DNA from: Sphingomicrobium flavum
Lineage (GTDB): Bacteria; Pseudomonadota; Alphaproteobacteria; Sphingomonadales; Sphingomonadaceae
DNA length: 64,000 nucleotides
Reading direction: 5' to 3'
NCBI RefSeq assembly: GCF_024721605.1
Contig: NZ_CP102630.1
Location: forward strand, 1,240,001-1,304,000
Of this stretch, positions 21,496-29,931 are shown in pieces; the first letter of the stretch is position 1, and each line of letters starts with the position of its first letter. The notes beneath the pieces were generated by a model that saw only the letters and a list, made by a program, of their open reading frames with translations, ran no database searches and had not been told where the DNA came from. The translations under genes were made by a program, and so were the position numbers.

Positions 21496-22884
21496 ATGAT
21501 CCGCTTGCTTGCCCTGACGCTCGTCCTCTTCGCCGCTCCCGCCACCGCCATCCCGCTGGGCGGCGATGCTGCGGCCGAGGAAGCCGCACCAGCCGAACCC
21601 TCACAGGCCATCGAGGACGTGCAGGATGACGGCGCGGACGAGCGCATCGCCGAGCGCATCAGCGGCATCTTCGCCGAGCTTCCGGCGCTCTCAGCCGTCA
21701 CGGTCAGCGTCGAGGAAGGCGTCGTATCGCTCGACGGCACCGTCGCCGATCAGGCCGATATCGACCGCGCTGCAGCCATTGCCGGCCGCGTCACCGGGGT
21801 CGTCACGGTCGAAAACGGGCTCGAACGCGACCTCTCGCTCGACAGCGGCGTCGGCGGTCTCGTCAGCCTTGGCGACCGCTTCAACGACCTGGTGGCGCTG
21901 CTTCCGCTGATCGGGCTCGCGCTCGGCGTCGCCATCATCATCGTCATGCTCGGCTATCTGCTCGCCAGCTTCTCGGCCCTGTGGCGACGCATCACCCCCA
22001 ACAGCTTCCTGGCCGAGCTCGTCGCCAGCGCCATTCGCTTCGCCTCGGTCGTCCTCGCCTTGGTCGTCGCGCTCGACATGATCGGCGCCGCCGCGCTGAT
22101 GGGCGCGGTGCTGGGCGGCGCGGGCGTGATCGGCATCGCCTTGGGCTTCGCGATGCGCGACACGGTCGAAAATTATGTCGCCTCGCTGATGCTCTCCTTG
22201 CGCCAGCCCTTCCGCCCCAACGATCATGTGCTGATCGACGAACATGAAGGCCGCATCATCCGCCTCACTAGCCGCGCCACCATCATGATGACGATGGAAG
22301 GCAATCATCTGCGCATCCCCAACGGCCAGGTCTTCAAGGCGACCATTCTGAACTACACCCGCAACCCCCAGCGCCAGTTCGATTTTGAATTGGGCATCGA
22401 TGCCGATGACGATCCCGATGCCGCGCGCCAATTGGGCCGCGAAACGCTTGCCGCGATGGACTTCGTGCTGGACGAGCCCGAGCCCGAAGCGCGCACTATC
22501 GCGGTCGGCGACAGCAATATCGTGATCAGCTTTCTCGGCTGGGTCGACCAGCGCGAGGCCGATTGGCACAAGGCCCGCAGCCGCGCCATCGCTGCGGTCA
22601 AGAAGGCGCTGGAGGAAGCCGGCTTCGGCCTGCCCGAACCCATTTACCGCCTGCGCTTCGACCCGCGCACCACCGCGCTTCCCTTCGAAAATATCGCTGC
22701 CGGCGATGCGCGCTCCAGCACCGCCAGTGCCAAGGAAGCTGAGAAGGCCAAAGGCAATATCACCGCGATCGAATGCGACGAGGATGTCCGCCCCGCCGAC
22801 GAGGTCGCGCAGATGGTGAACCAGGAACGCGCCGCCAAACCCGGCGACAACGACCTGCTCGACGAGGGTCGCCCGGTCGAATAA
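21496..22884 (+). CDS. MscS-family mechanosensitive channel with N-terminal BON domain
   Basis: The 462-residue protein begins with a signal peptide (MIRLLALTLVLFAAPATA), then an acidic linker and a BON domain (residues ~40-105: DERIAERISGIFAELP, VSVEEGVVSLDGTVADQ, GVVTVENGLERD), a periplasmic module thought to bind phospholipid surfaces. Three membrane helices follow; the pore-lining third helix contains GAAALMGAVLGGAGVIGIALGFAMRDTVENYVAS, the MscS core. The cytoplasmic vestibule has NDHVLIDEHEGRIIRLTSRATIM and HLRIPNGQVF. It relieves osmotic pressure. The C-terminal ~70 residues are charged and variable. It complements the MscL channel at 623-1054. Confidence 0.92.
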   Translation: MIRLLALTLVLFAAPATAIPLGGDAAAEEAAPAEPSQAIEDVQDDGADERIAERISGIFAELPALSAVTVSVEEGVVSLDGTVADQADIDRAAAIAGRVTGVVTVENGLERDLSLDSGVGGLVSLGDRFNDLVALLPLIGLALGVAIIIVMLGYLLASFSALWRRITPNSFLAELVASAIRFASVVLALVVALDMIGAAALMGAVLGGAGVIGIALGFAMRDTVENYVASLMLSLRQPFRPNDHVLIDEHEGRIIRLTSRATIMMTMEGNHLRIPNGQVFKATILNYTRNPQRQFDFELGIDADDDPDAARQLGRETLAAMDFVLDEPEPEARTIAVGDSNIVISFLGWVDQREADWHKARSRAIAAVKKALEEAGFGLPEPIYRLRFDPRTTALPFENIAAGDARSSTASAKEAEKAKGNITAIECDEDVRPADEVAQMVNQERAAKPGDNDLLDEGRPVE

Positions 22885-22936
22885 GCGTATGACGTTGCCG
22901 CGTTGCATCACCTGAAAAGTGATGAAAATTAGCGAC

Positions 22937-22964
22937 TTGCACCCTCCCCATCCTTTGCTATCGC
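22937..22964 (+). promoter_or_regulatory. candidate promoter of the TIR-TPR gene
   Basis: TTGCAC at 22937-22942 and TATCGC at 22959-22964 are separated by 16 bases, about 40 bases before the start codon, which has GGGGGACAGG as ribosome binding site. Confidence 0.35.
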
Positions 22965-23001
22965 TAGGCCGAATGAATGGATACGGGGGACAGGCCGCCA
23001 C

Positions 23002-24975
23002 ATGGCCGATATTTTTCTGAGCTACAAAAAGGAAGATCGCGCCGTCGCAGCCGCGATCGTCGCGGCACTGCGCGAAGCGGGCAAGTCGGTCTGGTGGGAT
23101 GATGCGCTCAATCCCAAGCAGGCTTGGGACGCGATGATCGAGAAAGAGATTGCCGAGGCCAGGAAGGTGCTCGTCCTCTGGTCGCCGCGTTCGGTCAAAT
23201 CCGACTGGGTGCGTTCCGAAGCGCATTATGCGCAGGACCATCACAAGCTCGTGCCGGTCAAGATCGAGGAATGTTCGCTCCCCCTCGCCTTCATGCTGCG
23301 TCAAGCAGTCGATCTGTCGAGCGGCAATTATAGCGACGCCAATCCAGAATGGCTCAAATTGCTCGCCTGGATCGACGGCGCGGAGCCCGAGCCCGCAGCC
23401 GATGCTGCAGCGCCCGCGCCGCCCGCCAAGCAGACCCAATGGCTCAACCCCGCGCGCAAGAAAGGCCTGATGCTGGGCCTGGCGATCGTCGCGGTGCTGG
23501 CCATCGCCGCCGCCTTGTGGACCAGCGGCATCGGCCGCGCCGCGCCCCAGCCCGACGTCATCGTCGATGCCTTCGAAGTGCGCAGTGAAGAGTTGCCCGC
23601 CAGCTTCGCCTCAAGCCTCAATGACGAAATGAGCGCGGACTTCTCCGCTTCCTCGCGCATCAGCCCCAAATTTGGCGATGGCGCCCGCAATCTTGAAGCC
23701 TATCAGCTTGGCGGCAATGTCGAGACTGACGAGGAAAATGTCCGCCTCTTCACCCGCATTTTTGCTCCGGGGATCGAAGAGCCTGTCCTGACCACCCGGA
23801 TCGAGACCGAACGCAAATATGCGGCCGACGCTCCGCGCATCCTGGGCAGCAAGGTCGCCCGGCTGGTGCGCTGCATCGCCACGGCCAGCGACAGCACCGG
23901 CAGCGAAATCGTGAAATTGCCCGAAGCGGCGATCAAGCCGTGGGCGAAATTCTGCCAGCAGCTGACGGTCGATCTAGCTGCCAGCGAAACCAAGATCGGC
24001 ACGCTTGAAGACGTCATCGATGCCGCCCCCGACTTCGCCAATGCCTGGTCAAACCTTGCCGAGACACGCCTTTGGACCGCGTTGTCTCCGCAGGCCGATC
24101 GCGCGGCCGTCATCGCGTCCGCCGGCGAAGCTGCGGACCGCGCGCTCAAGCTTGACGAGAAGTCGGCCAAGGCGCTGGCGGTGAAAGCAATGATTGCCAT
24201 GGGAGTTTTCGACCAATATGGCGACAGCGACGCGAACGCGCGCTTTGGCGACCTGATGGAATGGGAAAAGCTGGCCGAACAGTCTGTTGCCGTACGGCAA
24301 AGCGATTGCGGCTGCGAAGGGCCGCAATTTGCCGGCGGACTGCAGATGGTCGGGCGCGCTTCGGAAGGCCTCACCCATTTGCGCGAAGCGGTCGATGCCG
24401 ATCCGCGCAATATGACCCACCGGCGTGAATATGCCGACATGTTGTCATCGCTCGGGCGGTACGACGCCGCAAACAAGGCGCTGGATGAGCTGGAAGAAAT
24501 CTGGCCGCCCGCCGAGCTCGATGGCCTTCGATACAGTTTTGCCATTGCCAATGGTCGGTTCGACGACGCGCTTAAGCTCTACCGTGATTCCCTCGACGGG
24601 AAGCCCGAAGATCCGCGCGCGATCGAAATGCTGGAGGCACTCAAGTCCAAGGATCAGGCGCGCATGGACAAGGTGCTCGAGCCCTATGTCCAACAAGCCG
24701 ACAAGCTTACCGATCCATCGGCGCTCTACTATCTGGCGCACGGCAACAAGATCGACGCGCTTAAGAAGGCCGCGCGGTCGAGCCTCGATGCGCGCAAACT
24801 ATTCCTGTTCCGAATGTTGTGGTCGCCGACGCTGCGCCAATATCATCGCAGCGATGAATTTGCCGCGCTGGTCGAGCAGGTCGGCCTGGTCGATTATTGG
24901 AAGAAAAGCGGTGAGAAGCCCGATATCTGCCAAGGCAATTTTGCCGCCGAACTGAAGTTCTGCGCGGCGCTTTAG
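23002..24975 (+). CDS. TIR-domain membrane protein with TPR-like C-terminus
   Basis: The 657-residue protein starts with a TIR domain (1-~130): DIFLSYKKEDR opens strand A, AGKSVWWDDAL follows, and SVKSDWVRSEAHYA supplies the conserved W69 and the likely catalytic Glu73 found in NAD-hydrolysing TIR domains. A proline/alanine linker leads to one membrane helix (~155-174), then a beta domain (DVIVDAFEVRSEELP...) and helical TPR-like repeats (ALKLDEKSAKALAVKAMIAM, ALDELEEIW, GRFDDALKLYRDSL). Predicted topology is TIR in the cytosol, repeats in the periplasm. Related Sphingomonad proteins use the same scaffold with other N-terminal domains. Roles in defence or signalling are inferred. It has its own promoter and a terminator at 24995-25024. 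Confidence 0.85.
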   Translation: MADIFLSYKKEDRAVAAAIVAALREAGKSVWWDDALNPKQAWDAMIEKEIAEARKVLVLWSPRSVKSDWVRSEAHYAQDHHKLVPVKIEECSLPLAFMLRQAVDLSSGNYSDANPEWLKLLAWIDGAEPEPAADAAAPAPPAKQTQWLNPARKKGLMLGLAIVAVLAIAAALWTSGIGRAAPQPDVIVDAFEVRSEELPASFASSLNDEMSADFSASSRISPKFGDGARNLEAYQLGGNVETDEENVRLFTRIFAPGIEEPVLTTRIETERKYAADAPRILGSKVARLVRCIATASDSTGSEIVKLPEAAIKPWAKFCQQLTVDLAASETKIGTLEDVIDAAPDFANAWSNLAETRLWTALSPQADRAAVIASAGEAADRALKLDEKSAKALAVKAMIAMGVFDQYGDSDANARFGDLMEWEKLAEQSVAVRQSDCGCEGPQFAGGLQMVGRASEGLTHLREAVDADPRNMTHRREYADMLSSLGRYDAANKALDELEEIWPPAELDGLRYSFAIANGRFDDALKLYRDSLDGKPEDPRAIEMLEALKSKDQARMDKVLEPYVQQADKLTDPSALYYLAHGNKIDALKKAARSSLDARKLFLFRMLWSPTLRQYHRSDEFAALVEQVGLVDYWKKSGEKPDICQGNFAAELKFCAAL

Positions 24976-24994
24976 CGCACCCTGCAAAAAGCGA

Positions 24995-25024
24995 GGGCGG
25001 CCCGGCATTGCTGCCGGACCGCCC
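24995..25024. terminator. bidirectional terminator after the TIR-TPR gene
   Basis: GGGCGGCCCGGC and GCCGGACCGCCC form a long stem around ATTGCT; the genes on both sides converge on it. Confidence 0.75.
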
Positions 25025-25054
25025 CATCCCTTGGTGGGATCTCGTTAAAGAGCC

Positions 25055-25282
25055 TTAGGCCATTTCGGCTTCGCGGCGGGTGTCCGCTTCAGCGCGCATG
25101 GCGGCCTTGCGCTCTTCCTCGGCGGCGCGCAGCTTGTCGGCGGCGATTGCGCGATTGGCGAGCTTTTCCCAGCTCCTGGCGGCGCGTTCGTGCAGGTCCC
25201 TCACCCGCACCAAGGTCGCCGCTTTCGCCTTGGCTTTTTCCTCGTTCATGCGATCGATCAGAAATTCGGTCTGGTGGGCCAA
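25055..25282 (-). CDS. small charged helical protein
   Basis: This 75-residue protein is read from TTG at 25282, seven bases after GAGGAG; the first ATG (25249) has no ribosome binding site. It is almost wholly one long charged helix (HQTEFLIDRMNEEKAKAKAATLV, RAARSWEKLANRAIAADKLRAAEEERKAAMRAEAD), likely a coiled coil, and lacks a signal or membrane segment. I do not recognise the family. The start codon comes just after an intrinsic terminator (25299-25330), so its expression may depend on read-through of that terminator. Confidence 0.6.
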   Translation of the reverse strand: MAHQTEFLIDRMNEEKAKAKAATLVRVRDLHERAARSWEKLANRAIAADKLRAAEEERKAAMRAEADTRREAEMA

Positions 25283-25298
25283 GTGGCGTCTCCTCAAA

Positions 25299-25330
25299 CA
25301 AAAAAGGCGCCATCCGGACGGATAGCGCCT
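25299..25330 (-). terminator. intrinsic terminator or attenuator before the small helical protein gene
   Basis: On the minus strand AGGCGC-T-ATCCG and GGAT-G-GCGCCT form a near-perfect stem followed by TTTTTTG. The next start codon on this strand is only 17 bases further on. Confidence 0.8.
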
Positions 25331-25461
25331 GTGTGGCGTCAGACAGGCAGCGGGGCGGGAACACCCGGATTGCGACCTGCCATCGTTAGGGGAGCGCACG
25401 TCAAAAAGCCGTGAAAACGGCCATGGGCATTGAGCCTGTGAATGTGCGTGCTTCTCTCGAT
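25299..25461 (-). ncRNA. candidate small RNA or attenuated mRNA leader, about 160 nt
   Basis: A near-consensus promoter at 25468-25496 and an intrinsic terminator at 25299-25330 delimit a transcript of about 160 nt on the minus strand. It can form hairpins GGCCG-TTTTC-ACGGC (near 25405-25420), CGCAC...GTGCG around it, and GGCAG...CTGCC (near 25341-25378) before the terminator stem. I could not match it to a known riboswitch or to 6S RNA. Because a coding start follows the terminator at once, it may be both an sRNA and a regulated leader. Confidence 0.55.
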
Positions 25462-25467
25462 GACCAC

Positions 25468-25496
25468 ATTATAGAGAATAAGGCGAAAAAAGGCAA
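25468..25496 (-). promoter_or_regulatory. strong sigma-70-type promoter for the 25.3-25.5 kb RNA
   Basis: On the minus strand TTGCCT (complement of 25491-25496) and a perfect TATAAT (complement of 25468-25473) are separated by exactly 17 bases. Confidence 0.75.
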
Positions 25497-25624
25497 AAAT
25501 CCGCCATTTTCGCGATTCCCGCCCCTCATTTGTCGCGGAAAACCAACATAAATTATGAAGTCGAGCGCAAAAATCGCGGTTTTTCAGTGCTTTTCAGCGC
25601 CCGATTCTCACCGAGTCGCATGCG

Positions 25625-26587
25625 CTAGAGAAACTCGACGACCGTCCCCGCGCTGACCGCCTGTGCCAGCCGCTGGGCATCCCAATTGGTCAGGCGCACA
25701 CAGCCATGGCTTGACGTCTTGCCGATATTGCCCGGCTCGGGCGTGCCGTGGATGCCATAGCCATCCTTGGTGAGATCGATCCAGATTCCGCCGACGGGAT
25801 TGTTGGGCCCGGCGGGGATGACCAACATCTCGTCGCCGCCCCAATTCTGCTCGGACGGGTCGAAGGTATAATTGGCCTCGGGTGCGATGGCGCGCACCTC
25901 CATCGAGCCCGATGGGCTGGGAAACTCGCCCGATCCCACCGTTGCCGGAAAGCTGGCGAGCAGCTTGCCGCCTTCGTCGAAGGCGCGCAGTTCGTTGGCG
26001 CCGCCATCGATCTCAACCCGCGCGACAGTGCCGATCGATCCGGGCTGCGCGCCGACGACGAGGATCTCGCTACCCTCGCCGAAATCGCTGTCCGGGTTGA
26101 GCGCCTCGAGGAGGCCCTGGCTCATCCCGAAGCGTTCGGCCAGCCCTTCGGACGCCGAGGCAAAGCCGACATTGCCCTCCTGCGCCATCGCCTTCATCGA
26201 CGATCCGGGCGCGGTGAAGCCGCCGGACAGGTCATCGGCGCTGATGACATAGGATACTAGCAGCGCGCCCGACGTCGCCTCGCGAAGCTTGGTCATCGTC
26301 GCCTCATCGGCATTGCCGGTGACGTCGAGGCCATGCGCCTTCTGGAAGGCCGACAGCGCGCGGCGCGTATTGCCGCCCGGATATCCATCGATGACACCGG
26401 GCGAATGCTGCGCGGCAGCCAGCATGATCTGCTGCGCCAGCACCTCCTTGCTGCGCTTGCTTGAGAAGATTGCCGAAGGTGGACTCTGCCCCCAATTTGG
26501 CGTGGACTGATCCTGCTGGGCAGCAATTGTGGGGGTTGCGAGCATCAGGGCGGCAACGGCGGACGCGGTACAGAATAATGTTTTCAT
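25625..26587 (-). CDS. L,D-transpeptidase (YkuD) with peptidoglycan-binding domain
   Basis: The 320-residue exported protein has a signal peptide (MKTLFCTASAVAALMLATPTIA), a peptidoglycan-binding domain (~55-105: VIDGYPGGNTRRALSAFQKAHGLDVTGNAD), a LysM-like or linker region with FGMSQGLLEALNPD, and a C-terminal YkuD catalytic domain with HGTPEPGNIGKTSSHGCVRLTN. The cysteine in SHGCVR is the nucleophile; the upstream His belongs to the active site. Such enzymes make 3-3 cross-links in murein or attach proteins to it, and resist most beta-lactams. A beta-lactamase-fold gene lies next upstream on the same strand. A second, smaller YkuD protein is at 59044-59736. Confidence 0.93.
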   Translation of the reverse strand: MKTLFCTASAVAALMLATPTIAAQQDQSTPNWGQSPPSAIFSSKRSKEVLAQQIMLAAAQHSPGVIDGYPGGNTRRALSAFQKAHGLDVTGNADEATMTKLREATSGALLVSYVISADDLSGGFTAPGSSMKAMAQEGNVGFASASEGLAERFGMSQGLLEALNPDSDFGEGSEILVVGAQPGSIGTVARVEIDGGANELRAFDEGGKLLASFPATVGSGEFPSPSGSMEVRAIAPEANYTFDPSEQNWGGDEMLVIPAGPNNPVGGIWIDLTKDGYGIHGTPEPGNIGKTSSHGCVRLTNWDAQRLAQAVSAGTVVEFL

Positions 26588-26629
26588 GGCTTCCCAACGG
26601 GGGAGCGGAGGCGATGGTTGCAGGTGGCG

Positions 26630-27856
26630 CTAGCTATCCAGTTCGAGCCAGTCGCGAAATTCCAGGCCGTAGACCAGATCCATCAGCTCATATTGCAGGC
26701 CCCAGGGCTTGCTGACATTGCTATTCCACATCGCCACCACGCCGGTCTTGAGCTCGGGATCGAACAGGATCAGCGAGCGATAGCCGTCCACCCCGCCGCG
26801 GTGGCCGACGATGGTGTGCCCTTCATAATCGTAAATGCGCCAACCCAGCCCGTAATAGGGCTCGCTGACCCGCTCGCGAAACTTGCGCAGGCGGCTATTC
26901 TCGCTGGGCGTGCGTACGATGGGGGCGTGCGCGGTGGCGAGCGTCTGCGGGCTGACGACCTCGGGGAAGAGCCCCATTTGCGCCTGCAGCCAGATCGCCA
27001 GATCCTTGATGTTGCTGTTGATCCCGCCGGCCGCCGGAACGCTGTAATAGGGCTGTTTCACCTCCAGCACGCGCTTGCCGGTGCTGTGCGGGCGCGCCCA
27101 GCTTGGCTGGTCCACGAGCCCCCCCCTTGTCATCGAGGTCGATGTCATGCCAAGCGGCACGAACAGGCGATCATGCGCCGCCTGTTGGTAGGTGGTGCCG
27201 GTGACCTTTTCGACCACGTCAGTCACCGCGTCGAAGGCGACATTCTGGTAGGACCAGCAGGTGCCCGGCTGGCAGGTCAGGTTGGTTTCCATCAGGTCGC
27301 GGCGGATCTGGTCGGGATCGGCGCCATCTTCCAGCCGGTCATCATAGGCGTTGCGCCACAGGCCGAGCCGATGCGAGAGCACATCGCGCACCCGCGCCTC
27401 ACGCTGCGCACCGCCGGGCAGCTGGAGATTGCCCGAAAAGCGCGCGATGCTTTCATCGAGCCGCAGCCGTCCTTCGTCCGCCAGCTTTGCGGTCAGCACG
27501 CCGGCCACGCCCTTGGAGACCGAAGCCCAGCGGAACACCGTGTCGGGTGACACCATCTCGCCGCTGCCATTTTCGGTTTCGCCATAGCCTTTGAGGAAAT
27601 GGATATGACCATTTTCGACCACGCCGACCGACAGGCCGACCATGCCATTTTCGTCCATCAGCCGCTGCAAGCGGCGATCAAAGCGCGCATAGTCGATCCC
27701 ATGCGCATCCGCTTCGGCCTCACCGATGGCGAGCGTGGCGCTATTGGTCAGCGGCGCTGCCGCTTCTTCCTCACCGCCACCGCCCCCAGAAACCGCGGCT
27801 AGGCCGACCGCACCAACCAGCGCAGCACCGGCAATCGCCAAGCGGACAATACTCAT
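26630..27856 (-). CDS. beta-lactamase family serine hydrolase
   Basis: The 408-residue protein has an N-terminal hydrophobic signal (LAIAGAALVGAVGLAAV) followed by a glycine run, then a class C beta-lactamase/penicillin-binding fold: SVSK (Ser112-Lys115) as catalytic SxxK, SYQN as the YxN motif, and GHRGG as the third (KTG-like) motif. Proteins of this group are usually D-amino-acid peptidases or esterases rather than true AmpC enzymes, so antibiotic resistance should not be assumed. ATG 27856 follows GAGAGGG. It is separated by 42 bases from the L,D-transpeptidase gene downstream and may be co-transcribed with it. Confidence 0.88.
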   Translation of the reverse strand: MSIVRLAIAGAALVGAVGLAAVSGGGGGEEEAAAPLTNSATLAIGEAEADAHGIDYARFDRRLQRLMDENGMVGLSVGVVENGHIHFLKGYGETENGSGEMVSPDTVFRWASVSKGVAGVLTAKLADEGRLRLDESIARFSGNLQLPGGAQREARVRDVLSHRLGLWRNAYDDRLEDGADPDQIRRDLMETNLTCQPGTCWSYQNVAFDAVTDVVEKVTGTTYQQAAHDRLFVPLGMTSTSMTRGGLVDQPSWARPHSTGKRVLEVKQPYYSVPAAGGINSNIKDLAIWLQAQMGLFPEVVSPQTLATAHAPIVRTPSENSRLRKFRERVSEPYYGLGWRIYDYEGHTIVGHRGGVDGYRSLILFDPELKTGVVAMWNSNVSKPWGLQYELMDLVYGLEFRDWLELDS

Positions 27857-28024
27857 AAAATCTGATCCCTCTCCCGAACCTGCTGATTGGCAGCGCGGCA
27901 CCGCTTGCGCAAGCATTGGCGGCATGATGGGCAGGCGAACGGATTCAACCGTGCGACGAAGCGCGACGGCTGGCAAAAGCGCGACTTTGCCACTAAGGCC
28001 GATGCCGAGGGAGGGAGCATCATC

Positions 28025-28345
28025 ATGCAATATCTCAAGACCATCTTCTGGGTCCTGGTGGCGCTGATCTTTGCGCTGTTCGTGAGCGCCAATAATCGCG
28101 CGGTCGAATTGACCATCTGGGGCGACCAGAAAATGGCGATCGCGATCTGGGCGCTGATCGTCATCGTCTTCACCATCGGTTTCCTGCCGACCATGCTCTA
28201 TTATCGCGCCAAGGTGTGGCGCCTGAAGCGCCGGCTGGAGCTGACCGAGCGCAATATCGCGCAGGCCCCGCTGACCCCGCCGCCGCCCTCGGCCCCGCCA
28301 AGGACCGCTGCCCCGCAACCTTCCAGCCCGTTTGAAAGCCAGTAA
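28025..28345 (+). CDS. LapA family (DUF1049) membrane protein
   Basis: The 106-residue protein has two membrane helices (YLKTIFWVLVALIFALFVSAN and MAIAIWALIVIVFTIGFLPTMLYY) joined by the family's typical NNRAVELTIWGD segment, then a basic helix (RAKVWRLKRRLELTERN) and a proline-rich tail. LapA/YciS proteins help organise lipopolysaccharide export in Enterobacteria with LapB; here only the family is certain. GAGGGAG precedes the ATG. Its stop codon TAATG overlaps the pyrF start by one base, so the two genes are coupled. Confidence 0.85.
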   Translation: MQYLKTIFWVLVALIFALFVSANNRAVELTIWGDQKMAIAIWALIVIVFTIGFLPTMLYYRAKVWRLKRRLELTERNIAQAPLTPPPPSAPPRTAAPQPSSPFESQ

Positions 28346-29019
28346 TGTCCAATCCTATCTATGTTGCCGTCGACACCCCTGACATGGAGCGCGCCCTCGC
28401 CATCGGCAAAGCGGTCAAGCGCCATGCCGGCGGGATCAAGCTGGGGCTGGAATTCTTCGTCCATAATGGACGGCCGGGCGTAATGGAGATGGCCGAGCTG
28501 GGGCTGCCCATCTTCCTCGACCTCAAGTTCCACGACATTCCCAATACGGTTGCCAAGGCGATCCAGGCGCTCAACCCGTTGGTGCCGTCGATCATGACCG
28601 TCCATGCCGGGGGCGGACGCGCGATGATGGAAGATGCCAAGGCCGCCGCGCCCGAGGGCACCAAGGTGGTCGGTGTCACTGTGTTGACCAGCCTCGATGT
28701 GGACGATCTGGGCGCGATGGGCGTGTCGGGCGATCCGTTGAAGCAGGTGGAACGGCTCGCTGGCCTCGCGAAGGAAGCGGGGCTTGATGGCATCGTCTGT
28801 TCGGGCAGTGAGGTCGCCGCGGCCAAGAAGGTCTGGAAAGACGGCTTCTTCGTCGTCCCCGGCATCCGTCCGGAAAGTGCCGCAGTGGGCGACCAGAAGC
28901 GCGTCATGACACCGCGCAAGGCGATGGATGCGGGTGCCTCCATCCTGGTGATCGGACGCCCGGTCACCCAGGCCGAAGACCCCGATGCGGCGCTGCGCGC
29001 CATCGGTGCGACGCTGTAG
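28345..29019 (+). CDS. pyrF: orotidine 5'-phosphate decarboxylase
   Basis: The 224-residue protein is a TIM-barrel decarboxylase that converts OMP to UMP, the last step of de novo pyrimidine synthesis. It begins with IYVAVDTPDMERAL, carries the catalytic FLDLKFHDIPNTV (the D-x-K-x-x-D charge network), MTVHAGGG in a central strand, VVPGIRP near the phosphate-binding loop and ILVIGRPVTQAEDP as the final phosphate gripper. Length and motifs match the bacterial short-chain type. It follows lapA with a one-base overlap and precedes accD by 57 bases, so it probably belongs to a lapA-pyrF-accD-folC unit. Confidence 0.96.
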   Translation: MSNPIYVAVDTPDMERALAIGKAVKRHAGGIKLGLEFFVHNGRPGVMEMAELGLPIFLDLKFHDIPNTVAKAIQALNPLVPSIMTVHAGGGRAMMEDAKAAAPEGTKVVGVTVLTSLDVDDLGAMGVSGDPLKQVERLAGLAKEAGLDGIVCSGSEVAAAKKVWKDGFFVVPGIRPESAAVGDQKRVMTPRKAMDAGASILVIGRPVTQAEDPDAALRAIGATL

Positions 29020-29076
29020 ACAAGACGGGGCCTCAGGGTCTAACCGCGCCCCCAACGTGATGAATAAGGATTTCGC

Positions 29077-29931
29077 ATGAGCTGGATCGACAAGGTTCGC
29101 AACGGCATCCCCTTCCTGCCCAAGAGGCAAAGCGAGGATCAACTCTGGCACAAATGCAAGCAGTGCGAGAGCATGGTCTTCAGCCGCGAATGGGAAGATA
29201 ATGCCTGGGTCTGCCCGCGCTGCGAATTCCATGACCGCATCGGCGTGAAAGAACGCTTCAAGCTCTTGTTCGACAAGGATCAGTGGGAAGAATTGCCCAG
29301 CCCGCAGGTTCGCGAAGATCCGCTGAAGTTCAAGGACAGCAAGAAATATACCGACCGCATCAAGCAGGCCCGCGCCAAGACCGGCGCCAAGGATGCTTTG
29401 ATCAACGCCAAGGGCAAGATCGAAGGCCATCGGGTCGTCGTCGGCGTGCAGGACTTCGGCTTCATGGGCGGATCGATGGGGGTCGCAGTCGGTGCGGCCG
29501 TCGTCGCCGGGCTTCGTGCTGCCATTGAGGAAAAGGCACCCTACATCCTCTTCACCGCCGCGGGCGGGGCGCGAATGCAGGAAGGTATTTTGAGCCTGAT
29601 GCAGATGCCCAAGACCACCGTCGCGCTGGCCGAGATGAAGGAAGCGGGCCTGCCTTACATCGTCGTGCTGACCGACCCCACCACGGGCGGTGTCACCGCC
29701 AGCTATGCGATGCTGGGCGACGTGCAGATTGCCGAGCCCGGCGCACTGATCGGCTTTGCCGGTGCGCGCGTCATCGAACAGACGATCCGCGAAAAGCTGC
29801 CCGAAGGCTTCCAGCGCGCCGAATATCTGCTCGATCATGGCATGATCGACATGGTGGTGCATCGCCATGCGCTGAAGGATCGGCTGGGACGGCTGGTCGG
29901 CTACCTGACCGGGAACCGGGACGCCGCTTAA
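29077..29931 (+). CDS. accD: acetyl-CoA carboxylase carboxyltransferase subunit beta
   Basis: The 284-residue protein carries the AccD N-terminal zinc ribbon with Cys27, Cys30, Cys46 and Cys49 and then the crotonase-fold carboxyltransferase core ([62 protein letters not shown]). With AccA it moves CO2 from biotin to acetyl-CoA, the committed step of fatty-acid synthesis. The stop codon overlaps the first base of folC (TAATGG). accD-folC is a widespread gene pair in Proteobacteria. Confidence 0.97.
   Translation: MSWIDKVRNGIPFLPKRQSEDQLWHKCKQCESMVFSREWEDNAWVCPRCEFHDRIGVKERFKLLFDKDQWEELPSPQVREDPLKFKDSKKYTDRIKQARAKTGAKDALINAKGKIEGHRVVVGVQDFGFMGGSMGVAVGAAVVAGLRAAIEEKAPYILFTAAGGARMQEGILSLMQMPKTTVALAEMKEAGLPYIVVLTDPTTGGVTASYAMLGDVQIAEPGALIGFAGARVIEQTIREKLPEGFQRAEYLLDHGMIDMVVHRHALKDRLGRLVGYLTGNRDAA

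Noticed and set aside
26630-27856. Antibiotic-resistance AmpC beta-lactamase
   Set aside because: Only the general serine-hydrolase fold is supported; such proteins are commonly peptidases or esterases and no ampR-like regulator is adjacent.
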